DNA from: Lentinula raphanica
Taxonomy: Eukaryota; Basidiomycota; Agaricomycetes; Agaricales; Omphalotaceae
Length of the DNA: 64,000 nt
Assembly (NCBI GenBank): GCA_027919835.1
Contig: JANVFP010000031.1
Location: forward strand, 605,994 to 669,993
Direction: 5' to 3'
The translations under genes were made by a program, and so were the position numbers. The notes beneath the pieces are model-generated. The model worked only from the letters and a program-made list of their open reading frames with translations, did not search any database and had not been told where the DNA came from. Shown here in pieces: positions 10,898 to 27,900 of this stretch (its first letter is position 1; each line of letters starts with the position of its first letter).

Positions 10898-11640
10898 CAG
10901 ACTTCCCAGTAATTTGGTAACCTGATTTGGTGACAAGTCTGCAGGGTCGGAAGACGGATTATGACATAGGCTGAGGACTGCATTTTCGAGCTCCTGGTTC
11001 ACGACTATTTGTGCTTGCGCGCTGAATTCTACTCTGACTGGAGAGGAAACGATTGGAGCCGCGAGAACCAGTCGCTCGAGAGGTCGTAAGCCCATGCGAT
11101 CAACGAATCGAACAAAGTCAAATTTCCTGAAGACTTCTCCTTCACTTCCATCAACACCGTCCCGAAAGCGTTCAGCAAGATATGGGTCTCGAGCTAATCT
11201 TTGTGTTTCTTGTAAGAGCAGCCGAAAAGATAGTGAGCACGAGGCGTCGAAGGTCGTGGAATTATTGTCGGAAGACAAACGCGCTTGAGAGTGCGCAATC
11301 AAGCGCCTGATGAAGTACAGGTAGGTATCTATACCATGTTGCTCGGAAAGCTGCAGGAGGTAATGAGTTTTTGTTGGGTGTAGTTGATTGTGAAGACGCA
11401 CTAAGTGAATTTGCAGATGATTCCGTTCATAATTATCCTCCGTCAAGGTTGCCAGCATTAACATTATCACGCCTTTGACGATAGCCGCATGCATGGCCGT
11501 CGTGTCCTCACACAAGTTATCCATATGCGAGTTGGTCCTCGATGGTGGGTCGCTGTGTTGAGGGTGGAATTGTTGATGAATAGTGGGAGGTTGTGATGTG
11601 AAAAAGGATGGGTGGTAACTTGGAGGCGACGCGGTACTTT

Positions 11641-11829
11641 TGAGGCTACAGAGCCACTACGACTGACAAGAGTGAGTCCAACGAGAGAGACAACTTTTGC
11701 GATGATGACTCAGCAGTAAATTTGGTTGAATTTGGAGAGGATTGATAGGCGCTTAAAATAGACGCACACACCTCAAATTTGCGTCTGAATATCGATACAC
11801 TGTCACATTAAGTACATAGAAGAATATAT
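11641..11829. other. junction between NOT1 and PRP8 fragments
   Basis: About 190 bp with no recognisable coding sequence separates the two captured fragments, which lie on the same strand. Confidence 0.3.
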
Positions 11830-17245
<5,416 letters not shown>

Positions 17246-17907
17246 CAGGATATAATCAAAGACCTCGGTTTGGCGAGATCTTCGATGGTGTAGAACTGAG
17301 AGGGTTTGGGGGGGCGTCGATTGAGAGTGAGTGGCTTCAAGAAAACGTGTTCATCTGTAGTTTCTTCGTTCTGTGCGTCGTGTTCTTCAACATCCTTCAT
17401 TAGACTGCCTGCATCAAAGCTGACGGTGAGGAGCTCGGCCTCTTCGTCTCCACGAGAGATGCCACTATATTCCTTTATTGTTCCGTAATGTACGCCAGAA
17501 AGCTGTGAAGAGTGTTAATATTGACAGTGAGAGAGTACCAGAACGAAAGAAAAACAACATGAAAAGCCTTAGCATGCCGGTGTATGCCAAGACACCACAT
17601 TCTGCTGCCCCAAAGTCGGGTCTGCATACTAGAGGCTTGGGCATAATGGAGCTAGGTCAAATCATAGTAATATGCCGAAATACGCAAGGTAGAATTGAGG
17701 CCACTCACATGCAGACATGAAGGTAAGAAGCTAAGAGAAAACAACTGGCGCCGGTGGTTTATCATGACAACGTGATCGCGTCGTCATCATTCGGAATCGT
17801 ACTACAACTTGAACTTGCAACTTAACTTCAAGAAATGGCCCAGCTGAATGCTTTGGCCAGTCAGAAATACATGTTATGAATGATACTCTATCCTATCTTT
17901 CAGTGCT

Positions 17908-18060
17908 CACCGTTTGCTCACCATTTGCTCACCGTCTCGCGGACCAACCGTCCGAATTAGTGGAGACTTCGTCTGACGTAAGCAGTTCTTGATAGCAGGC
18001 GCGCTTTCCTTCCATTGTCAACTTACGTAAAGCTTCATTTTTTGTTGGGCAACGTCGACC
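17908..18060 (+). promoter_or_regulatory. conserved upstream block of Spt5-like copy 1
   Basis: Contains a GCTCACCGT / GCTCACCAT triplet repeat (17908-17937). A block with CCATTGTCAACTTACGTAAA and CTTCATTTTTTGTTG is shared with 24590-24690 upstream of the second Spt5-like gene. Conservation where the coding parts have diverged suggests promoter or leader function. Confidence 0.45.
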
Positions 18061-18084
18061 ACGAATCGCTGCTACTACTGTCTT

Positions 18085-19306
18085 ATCGTTTCTGCTACTC
18101 CATCTTTTCTCGATCGGATGATTCAACATATAGAGGAATCGATTCATCTTCAGGAGATCGCGAGCGCGGGCAGTAGTCGTGTATTTCCAACCGTTATTCC
18201 AGTATCATCGGCGCGCCATGGGCCTCTTCCATCGAGTATTAAACCTAGACGACGCTCAGGATCAACTCCGCCTTTGGGTACAGTAACGCGTATGACAGAC
18301 GTGATGCCTTCGAGTGATATGGAAGCGTCTCATAGTACCGGTGTCGCTGTCGATGTTGCGGGCTCAGAGGTAGAGCAAGATTGGGAAATGGAAGATGAGG
18401 TTGATTTAACCAATGATCAACGTTTATTGAAGCATTGGATCAGAGAACATATGGGTGTTGAAGAGTTGATGGCACCGGGTTTTAAGTTTTTTTACGTTCG
18501 CTGCCAGGTGCATTCCTTTGCTTAATCCACTGAACTCGAACTAATGCAGGAACCTTCAGCCCCAGTTCGAACAAAAAAATGTACATCGCATTTGCACTGA
18601 TATTCAACACCGAGTTAATGACCCTCTGATTCTACGATTTCCCTCTACTTTACCTGGAGGTATATATCTTCAAGCACGAAGCATGCTCCCTCAGAACACT
18701 GTCCTTGCGGCATACCACCTCACAATTCCCGGCTTCTTGTACTCAAAAACCCCCCGATTCGCATTTCCAGTGCACGAGTTGAATCCCCACATATCTACAG
18801 CAGAAGCTCGCACAGAATTAGCGTTACCATCTATAGTCCCATTGATGTTCCTGTGGGCATTCAATGCATTCCACGGCGACCGACCCATCTTGATCGATAT
18901 CCCCCTCGTAGTTGGATCAAAGGCAAAAGCGGTCTTCACAAGGATTTGGACTTGTTGCAGACGAATTCGGTGGAACGGGCTCTCCGTCCAAACCCGTTAC
19001 GAAACACAGGGAATAAAGAATTCGTTTGCCTGGGTCGACTACCACTTACTCCAGCGCATGGATAATGATTGGTTTCTTCATGACGTCGATGGTTCTGACG
19101 AGGCTGGTTTGCATACGAAATGGAATATTCACTGGCGTCTGAAATCTGTCTATACCCCCGCTTACTCACCTGGAGAACGGCGTAATCGGATATTACTGGA
19201 GGAGACTGCACTGGCAACTGGTTCCACGGGCGCAGGACCGACTCGTGCGACAACGTCCTATTTTCAACCCACTCAGTCTGGTACTTACCATTGGAACGAG
19301 CGTTGA
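18085..19306 (+). pseudogene. Spt5-like (NGN/KOW) gene, decayed copy 1
   Basis: Parallels 25140-30200. Shared pieces are MIQHIEESIHLQEIA (18118), DVAGSEVEQDWEMEDEVDLT, the block ending FFYVRCQV at the exon end (about 18510), MLPQNTVLAAYHLTIPGFLY (18683) and RYETQGIKNSFAWVDYHLL (about 18990). The KOW region is joined directly to the later segment, so the middle third seen in copy 2 is deleted. Frames shift between segments and there are stops between 18525 and 18683. Only relics of introns remain. A non-functional remnant belonging to unit 1. Confidence 0.7.
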
Positions 19307-19912
19307 ACACGACGGGATCTTTGCCATGAGGCTTCGCATCGTAGAATTGAAAACTGCTGAGTGGGATCAAAGACTGCTTAGTGAACATCCATACTCACAT
19401 TGCTTTTTTTCCTTCTCGTGTTTTTGCTTTCTTTCGCATACTCACGCTCTGATCACCTATTATTCTGCCGTTGCTAAATCGTCCGCTGGTCTTTCGAGCT
19501 TTGTGATTCTCCTCGTACCTTCACTCTCTTCACTCTTCCCTTCTCCCTTCTCCCTTCACTCTTCCCTTCTCCCTTCACTCTTTCCTTCTCCGTTTGTCGC
19601 ACTGTCTCGTTTCCTCCCGAGCTCGTACCTAGATTAGTGCAAAAAGGATCTCAAGTTTATACGATCTACTTCCGGGCCTTTATTTCCGAGAATCAGCCAT
19701 CGGTTCGGAAAATGCGTACACAATGCATACATACTAGTCCACAAATACACTAATACACTGACCTACTCGCACCGAGATCAACCGAAACATGAGAGCTAAT
19801 ATCGACGTCCGAGGCCTCACTGAGAGACGGTTGCTCAGGAAAGTCAAAATCATAATCTTGAGTGAACATACGAGCCAAGATACGAGATACAAGTCGCGTT
19901 TCGAGTCAAAAT
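19300..19912 (+). repeat. right-end repeat of unit 1
   Basis: Related to 38315-39052: shared GGAACGAGC, TGCCATGAGGCTTCGC, ACTGCT.AGTGGGATCAAAGA and the terminal GAGTCAAA repeats. It includes a pyrimidine-rich tract of CTTCTCCCTTCACTCTTCC units at about 19528-19600. Compared with the outer right end, the last 50 bp or so are missing at the junction with unit 2. Confidence 0.65.
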
Positions 19913-20160
19913 AATTCGGACAAAACCGATATAGGTGGCTGGGTGACCGGGTCCTTCACATCTGCATATAGATCAACGCCGCTCAAATTGTGTACCGCTC
20001 CACTCTGAGTAGGGTCGTATAGAAATGGCCTACTAACACATATACATGCTTGAATTGAACAAGTTGGCGTGTAAGTATTGTGTATTGGTCATCAACTGGC
20101 GATTGGTCATTTTTTAGTGATTGGTCATCATTCTGTGATTGGAATGAAGCAGTATCGAGC
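19913..20160 (+). repeat. left-end repeat of unit 2 (internal junction)
   Basis: Matches 7503-7860 from AATTCGGACAAAA onward but lacks the terminal CTATGACGAT. Together with the shortened right end of unit 1, it shows that two units are fused tail to head with both inner termini lost. Confidence 0.7.
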
Positions 20161-20484
20161 AACCCGGGAGCAACCTCTAGTTCCGATCCTTCACCTACGT
20201 GTGTTTGTCGCAGGTTCGTCGTTCCATTTTGCTGATGCCTTGCTTTACTCTACTGACGTGTCCTTTATTTGGATCGACGGCAGGAACGATACTTTAAAAG
20301 ACGCATGAAGCGGTCAACCCTTCTTCACCCCCCTCTTTTATCCTCCTCTTCGTTCAGCGTTTAGCTCGCCTTCAGCCAATCTTTTGAATTTCTCAGCAAT
20401 TTCTACGGTCAGTACGCAGTGATTAACCGAATTCATGCATAAATCTGATATGTTCTTCAGTTATCATTTCATCTAATCGTCGTC
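20161..20484. promoter_or_regulatory. upstream region of the HECT-like gene
   Basis: No separate gene is supported. Pyrimidine-rich stretches (CTTCTTCACCCCCCTCTTTT near 20320) precede the start codon at 20485, as is common upstream of fungal starts. No clear TATA box. Confidence 0.3.
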
Positions 20485-23400
20485 ATGGATTATTCTCAGA
20501 TCGTCCAACAGTCCCTGCAAGCCATGCTTGCTAGCAATCCCCAGCTCATTCTTCAGTTCTTGCAGCAGTCGTCTCCTCCGGCATCCGGTTCGAGTGGGCC
20601 ACAGTTATCCGTTTCACCTCAGCCGTCAGCTCCTACTCCGTTGACGCCTACCTCTTCTTCCCCCGAAGGCTCCTCAGTCTCGTCTTCAGTTTCAGTTTCT
20701 GCAGCTCCGCCTGCTCTTACGGCTTCGCAGACAAGTCCTGCATCCGCAGCTTCGCAGACGATACCTGCACCGCTACCTTCTACTAGCACGTTAACGAGCT
20801 CGTTGCATTCCCAGCCAGCGCCGCCGATCACAACTTATCTATCTCCTCTCAGTATGTTGGCATCTGTTTGCGCTTCGGGTTCCAACAATGGTCCTTTGCA
20901 CCCCCAGCCTCACCTTTCCATAGCCTCACAACGATAGAACGAGCGAATCGTGACCGTAACAAGCATGCAGCTCAGATGTCGACGAGCAACCCTGAAAGGA
21001 GGAGGAAGAGGAGAGGTCAAGGTAGGAAGCCGCCTAGACTGGTTGGCGGTGTTGGTCCCTTCAAAGTAGAAGATACAATCGCCACAGCGAGCGATGGAAC
21101 GGAAGTTGTGAGCTTGGTCGTCCTCGTGTATCTGCCGCGCCTCAGTCCTGATGACTGTCAGGTATGTCTTCTTATATATCATTCTATAATTTTATGATAC
21201 TAACATGATAATCATTTCAGATTCATAACCTCCCTCTCGAGCTTCACCACTATGTGCAGAACAGCGACGCGTTCCAGACTGTCCTCGAATCTCTCAATCT
21301 AGTCTATCATTTTGATAATTTGTCTCTCAACACGAAGGTTGTCGACCTCCTTGACGTTGTCCAATCGTCTCTATCTCAGGCCGGTTGGACCTTTCCCCAA
21401 AATCCGAGCTCTGGTACCGAGCCATCGGCATTCTTCCGTCGTCACGAGCGCCTTGCTATACAGCTTCTGCGATTTGTTGGCCGAGGCAACATTAATAATA
21501 ACGCGAAGACGCCTCGACTGATCCCAGGGAAAGTAGAATCTGAGACCATGACCTTGGCCCAAGTCGTCTGCAACAGCGCAGACTATGGGGTTGCTAAGTA
21601 CGCTGTCACTCCCGAGAAAAAGTTTCTTCTTCACACCGGTATGGTCCGTGCTTCGATTTCCAAGGGTGATCACTGATTTTAATGCAATAGTCATCCGATC
21701 TCCCAATGTTTCCTTGAACGTCAACCTGTTCGAGAAAGGTCTTGGATCTGAGAATGTCGCACAGACCCATAACTGCCTTTCGAAACGTATATATGGAATC
21801 TTTCGTTCTGACGGGGACGCCCTTGTAGATGAGGGATATAGAGCACTTAACGAGGCCGAAATGGAGTTTGGGTGTAGAAGGAATACCGACGAGGAATCTA
21901 CGGTATGTTTATTCTATCCATTTTAACGACTCGAATTGATTCGATCCTAGGACATGAGGGTAGTAGCTCAAATGCTCACGATGGAGCCGTCGAGTTCTAC
22001 TTCTATCACCCAAGGTAAATTGCTCAATGAGTTGAACATTCCAACAGCTCACCATTCACAGATTTACTCGACTTACCGCCCCCGATTCCTCCAACGATTC
22101 AAATTCAAGGTAGCCCAGAAGAAGCTCCGGAGACTGCAGTAAGTCGCAGGCACTCGTTCAGCTTGCACAGGAGTTCATGTGTTTCGTGATAGCCTATCAA
22201 TATCCTTTGGGATACCACTTGGGTCCCTCCTCCAGTCGCCGAAATGTTTACTATCGTCGATCGTTCACCCATCTTCAAATACGTTTCGGAGCGATACCAC
22301 CACGTATTCGATACTGAAGAATTGGGTTTCATGATCAAAGCGGATACCACGCATGCAATGGTTCAAGAATACACCAAGCTTGTACGCAAAGCAAACATAG
22401 ATGGAGATTTCACTGCTGTCCTGTCGGAGCACAGACATTTTCAGTTGTGAGTGCATCAGGAAAAATATTCTCATCTCTAGAGTCCCCAGAGATACCCCCC
22501 AATTCCTAGGTAATCTCAGAGAGCCTAGAGTATCTGAGTTCTTTGAGGCTTCTAAAAATTCTCTGGGTGCTTTCTGATGCTTTCTGGTGCTTTCTGGTGC
22601 TTTCTGATGCTTTCAGGATCTCTAGGATGTTTTTTGATCTTTCAAAGTTCACAAAAATCTCTGAGCAGCCTAGGAATTGGGGGGTATCTCTGGGGACTCT
22701 AGAGCTGAGAATATTTTTCCTGATGTGCGTTGTTCAGCGAATCAATTGATGTTTCTTATACATATTTCCAGAGTGAATATCGAACCAGATGGCTCCGAGA
22801 CCTATATCACCTCGGGACCCGGCGTCGAAAAGGAGGTTATGAGCATCTTCTTCAAGTCAAACTTCAGTGACGCTGCGAGCCTTCTTACGAACGTTATCGA
22901 TGACTACACCACACTCGCCACCGTGCCCATGCTGTCGGCTTCAGATATATCGCCCACCAAGAAGGATGAGCTAACTCACTTTGGGTCGGTTGTCGGGTTA
23001 TCCCTCATACACGGGGTTTATCCTGCAAATCTGAATCCTCTGCTTCTGGTATACCTCCTCAGTGGTTGCGATCTCGGCTCCATCACGAAAGACTTGGTGG
23101 TTGAATACTTCCCTACACTATATCAGACTTTAAGCCGATGGCTCGCACTCAGATATGACGACAATAGCAATCTAAACTCATTTCAAGCACATTTTGCAAC
23201 TTATCATTATCTACCGGTACGTTCCTCTAGTCGTCGCCATTGCACATACTCAAGGTTTCCCAGGTTGCGGCTTTACGTGATCGTTCTGAAAGACTCCATC
23301 AATCGCTGGCATGTACAATGCTTCACAATGCCATCGTCGGTCCCGAAACCGTCGAACATCCATATTTCAAAGCTTTCTTGAAGGGCCTCCTCCTACCGTG

Positions 23401-24151
23401 TGGGATTCTGGGTGTGGACTTATCCGAAGTACGTATATATCTGTATGCTCGAATAGTGGTCGTACTCACTGTGTGTAATCACTAGATCGCAAGACGTTTC
23501 AGCGGTGGTACGAGTGAATTCGTTACCTCACTCCTCGAAACTCGCATCACAGGCGACTATTCTATGCTTCGAATCGATTACATCGACCATATCAACGGTT
23601 CTATTCAGCGTGAGCTCGAAGACGCTCTGTCGTCGGTTTTCCCAACATTATCTGACAAAGGATTTCCGGCCATCTTCCGAGAGTTTCTGGAAGGTTCAGG
23701 ATTACCGCCACCTCTGACTATACAAGGATTGCGAGGCAGGTTCGCAGATATAGTATCACTCGACGATGTTTCCAAGAAAGGATTCCGAATGAGAATGTTC
23801 TGCTGGGCAACTACTGGAGTGCCTCATATACTCCTCAATGGTTCTTATACTGAGGTGAGTGATTTTTGTTCATATTCGAGGCTATGCTTAAACGATCCAT
23901 AGGTTTGTCTGATTGCAGACAACAGTCCCCAGTACCTTAGTCATGATACTTCAGACGAGGAGCGTGCACAGCATTTGAATAATGGCACATGCTGCTTCAA
24001 GACCTGCACACGCATGATGCTCATACCCGCATCCTACCTTTTGAAGTTGTTACGGACGCCGTCTAGCAATCCACGGGCGGTCATGGACGCAATCTTTAGC
24101 TGGCTATTCTTGCAGATTCTGGATGGCGTTGGGAATTACAACGTTTTGTAG
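20485..24151 (+). CDS. HECT-like ubiquitin-ligase domain protein, intact
   Basis: Eleven exons splice into one frame with no stop: 20485-20851, 20908-21161, 21221-21638, 21691-21902, 21951-22014, 22062-22138, 22193-22446, 22772-23216, 23264-23428, 23486-23854, 23903-24151. They total 2,874 nt, or 957 aa. The N-terminus is Gln/Ser/Pro-rich, then a basic stretch (PERRRKRRGQGRKPPR). The C-terminal third resembles a HECT fold: LTHFGSVVGLSLIHGVYPAN and a C-terminal TCCF..C block (about residue 918) at the place of the HECT catalytic Cys, followed by a helix. HECT proteins accept ubiquitin on that Cys and pass it to substrates. MITE M3 sits inside intron 7 without harming coding. It lies in unit 2 of the composite. 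HECT is my reading of distant similarity. Confidence 0.72.
22454..22725 (+). mobile_element. CATCAG MITE M3
   Basis: 272 bp, ends CATCAGGAAAAATATTC / ATATTTTTCCTGATG, TSD TG (22452-22453, 22726-22727), inner blocks GAGATACCCCCCAATTCC / GGAATTGGGGGGTATCTC. It lies inside an intron of the HECT-like gene. Internally it has a short tandem TGCTTTCTGG/A array. Confidence 0.9.
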
Positions 24152-24999
24152 GCAACGGGCAACGTTCTTTTCGATATACCACGGTCGATTCGCTACTTGA
24201 TACTAATAGATACATATGCCTCGCTCGTTACTCTAGCAATGTTGAAGTACACCTTAATTCAAATTGATGTTTTCATTCAAGGTAGTCATCTTGTTGAGCC
24301 CAGTAGCTTAACGAACTGTGATTGAACATCTAGTTTGGAGAGACTATTGGCGGCTATGATTCAAAATGTCTTTCCCCCTAAAAAAGTAAGGCTTAAACGA
24401 TGTGTTATAGGCATGGAACTGATTTTGATCTGTATCTAGTGGCATCTGCGAACAACTTGTATTGACAAGGCTTTATATCCGCCGTTCAACGCGTACATAT
24501 GTATATTACCGACGTCCGGTGACATGCTGTGAGATATACGTACGGTATCCAGTCTCTGCGCTCGTCGTCTCGCGCACCGGCCGTACTATATAGACTTCAT
24601 CAGCCCATCGTAAGCATTTCATGATAGCGGCGGGCTTTGGTTCCATTGTCAACTTACGTAAACCTTCATTTTTTGTTGAGCAACGTCGTCGTCACCAATC
24701 AGCACCAGCCACAAGTAATCGCTGCTAGCATATCATCCTGCCTATACTTGTAAGCATCGTCATGTTCAAATCACCCATCTGAAAGGACATGAGCCTTCTC
24801 AATGAACAACATAGGCTAAAGGCCAGAAACATAGCAGAAACACTTGTTGAAGTACATGACTTCAATAAGCAAACATGCCAAAAAGTTCAAGTAGAGGCCA
24901 TGCCAAATCTTGGGCAAAATTTATGCCAAAATCCATCAGAAAATATTCATGACACTCTAATAGCCGTGTATACTGACACCCATTCCAGGTCAGACTCGT
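24152..24999 (+). promoter_or_regulatory. region upstream of Spt5-like copy 2
   Basis: The first 400 bp hold nothing I recognise. A block at about 24590-24690 (CATTGTCAACTTACGTAAAC, then CTTCATTTTTTGTTGAGCAA) matches 17975-18060 upstream of copy 1. A 78-codon ORF at 24789 may be a 5' exon or leader of the following gene, but I cannot place a convincing splice. Confidence 0.4.
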
Positions 25000-27900
25000 A
25001 TGATCCACAACTTAATTTTGCTTGAAGCAGAGGAAGAAGATTCAGAATGGGACAGTTCAGATGGTGATGAAGCCACCACTCGTGCTACCGCGGAAATTCC
25101 ATCGGAATATATTCTCCCATCCGCTGATACTCCATATTTTTTCGATCGGATGATTCAGCATATGGAGGAATCGATTCATCTTTGGAATATTGTCAATGCG
25201 CGTACTGGCAGTAGTTGCGTTCTTCCAACCGTTATTCCAGTATCTTCGGCACGCCATGAGCCTCTTCCATCACGAATTACAACTAGACGACGCCCAGCAT
25301 CTGTGCCTCCGCCGGCTATATCAAGGACGACTACCGCCAGACTACCACGTTCGGAATCAGCTCCGCCTTTGGACACAGTAATACGTATGACAAATGTGAA
25401 GTCTTCGAGTGGCATGGGAACGGCGGGCTATAGTACCGGTATCGCGATTGATGTTTCGGGCTCAGAAGTGGAGCAAGATAGGGAAATGGAAGATGAGGTT
25501 GATTTAACCAATGAGCAACGCTTATTGAAGCATTGGATCAAAAAATATATGGGTGCGGAAGAGTTGGTGGTACCAGGGTTCACGTTTTTTTACGTTCGCT
25601 GCCAGGTGGGATCATTCGATTATTCCGTTGAACTTGAACTCATGGAGAGAACCTTCAGCCCCAGTTCGAACAGAAAATCGTAAATCGAATTTGCACAGAT
25701 ATTCAACACCGAAATATTGATCCTCTGATTCTACGAGCGGCATTTCCCTCTACTTTACCTGGAGGTATATATCTTCAAGCACGAAGCATGCTCCCTCAGA
25801 ACACTGTCCTTGCGGCGTACCTTCTTACGATCCCCGGCTTCCTGTACTCGAAAATACCCCGATTCGCATTTCCAGCGCACGAGTTGAATCACCGTATATC
25901 TACAGCAGAAGCTCGCACAGATCTAGCGTTACCCATCCATAGTCCCATTGACGATCCTGCGGGCATTCAATGCATTCTACGGGAACCGACCCATCTTGAT
26001 CGATATCCTCCTCGTAGTTGGATCAAATGCAAAAAGGGTCTTTACAAGAATGACGTTGGACTTGTCATTGCAGACGAATTCGATGAGATCAACTCTGATG
26101 TCGAACGTTTGGTTTTATTTCCTCCTCGAATTGACTGGGACTTGGTTCCCGATTTTTCCAGTGGCAAAGCCTCCCTTGGCAAACGAAAGTGCCAGCCAAC
26201 AGACCGCCCAGGGGTTCTCTCGCGGCAAGCTGGAGAGTATATCGCTGAGAATTACTGCTTCCCCACCCAAATGGATTGTGCTAGACACTGCGAAACGCCC
26301 CATTCATGTTCACATTCTGAAACGACACACAAACGCTATCTATGTCTAGATCAACAGTGGCAGAATGGCCTTGTTCTCGTACGAATAAAGCTCACAGATA
26401 TGGAGCTTGCATCGGAGATTCCAGCCAAGAATCGCTACTATTTTCTAGAATCCAAACATTATGCCGTTCAACAATCTCTCCTATGGATGCCTCCGCCATC
26501 ATCTTGGGAATTCCGGATCGGGGAGGCCGTCCGTTTCACTGATTTCGATGGCCATTGGTGTACACCAGGTGGACGATATACATTCGAACTCCCCGAGGGC
26601 TGTACCAAAGGCATGATTCACCATGTTGGTCCTGCAGATTGTGCAGCTGATACTGTGAAGCTTTTGTAAAAAGGTCCGATGAGTTATCGAGGAACGTTTG
26701 AAAAAACCTGTGATAACTCGGAGGGGGCTCCGGAAATGGCTCCGGGGGGTGGTCATGCCTGTCACCACCTGTCACATGGGGCCTATATTTACTATTTTGG
26801 GTAATTAATAATTATCCAGATATTAAATAAGCAGTACATTTTCAAAAAAACCCGAAAATTCATTAAAAATCTAAAAAATCCTAAAAAAGCCAGATTAGGT
26901 CAGATCAGGGTATGTAAGCAAATGACCTCATATGATAAAAAATGATGTAGGGTCAATATAGGTACTAAAAATAGCCCAAAAAATCACTAAAAATGCAAAA
27001 AATATTTAGGGATGGTATAGAGCCTATTGCAGGTCCAGGCCCATCAACATTACCAAAAAAGGAAAAAATTGATCATGATGTCATCTTGTAGCAAAAAATC
27101 TGAAAAAAATCATAAAAATAGTTAAAAAATTCAGGGGTGCCTTGTTGGCCCTGAAAATGCAAAATAAAAAAAAAATACGCGACAAGTGTAAAAAATTTTA
27201 TCACTCCAAATCATACCAAATCCACTATACAGTCAGAATATATGATGTATATGCTATTTTTAGCACCTCTAGCACCCTCGATCACTCAGAATAGCTTATA
27301 TCACTTAAAAATCACACCAAACTGACAACATTGAGTAAATATGATGTACATGATATTTTTAGCACACCTAGTACCCTTGGACACTCAGAACAATTTTTAT
27401 TACTCAATATGTTCAGTACACTTGGTACTTATCACACCTAACATACTAAAATTTGGAACAGTAGTGATATGTATTATGTCTAACACAGTTGACAATAAAT
27501 ACTCAAAATAGTGTTATCAGTCACTATACTTAACACACTTAACAGTCAAAAAGTCGGAACAATATTACTTGATATACATAACACACTCATTGTTATACTA
27601 TAACACACTTATAACAACGAGTTTTGGGCGCTTATGGGCGCTTATTTGGTGTTTTTGAGTCGAAATTCATTAATAGCACACTCAATAATTTTTGTGTGGG
27701 CTCTATATTGTGTCAGGATGTTGTCTATATCATATTCCTCTAGATATAATTCGGAGAACTCGAAAATACAACCTGTGGGGCTAGCTATACTGTGATCTTG
27801 TGTGATATAATAGTGTTTTATGTAAATGCCAATGCATATGTCCATGTAGTGCAAGTATACTGATGCTAGTGCATGAGAAAAGCACTCCTACAGTCTACTG

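Larger units (their letters stand above)
8541..11640 (-). pseudogene. NOT1: NOT1 (CCR4-NOT scaffold) N-terminal fragment
   Basis: Minus-strand exons match the N-terminal HEAT-repeat part of fungal NOT1/CNOT1. Examples are the block GIDTYLYFIRRLIAHSQ (about 11320), RLARDPYLAERFRDG, FVRFVDRMGLRPLERLVL (about 11090), FDSLPPGTTLVQALAQLGPD (about 9340), NLNWATVIKSFDVPDRHGVD (about 9090) and TWNSLDLFEVLVKLADSE (about 8780). Intact NOT1 is over 2,000 residues; here only about 600 are present, and homology stops near 8690. A single-base deletion near 9282 shifts the frame. MITEs M1 and M2 interrupt it. Introns are retained, so this is captured genomic DNA, not a retrocopy. The intact protein scaffolds mRNA deadenylation; this fragment cannot. 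Confidence 0.88.

Noticed and set aside
18118..19306. Spt5-like copy 1 as a working gene
   Set aside because: Frames shift between blocks, stops occur and the middle is deleted relative to copy 2.
27642..27854. A 70-codon ORF recurring in foldback arms (also 39654-39866, 50352-50564)
   Set aside because: It recurs because the arms are near-identical DNA. The partner arm and FB-3 carry stops or frameshifts at the same place, and codon-level constraint is not evident.
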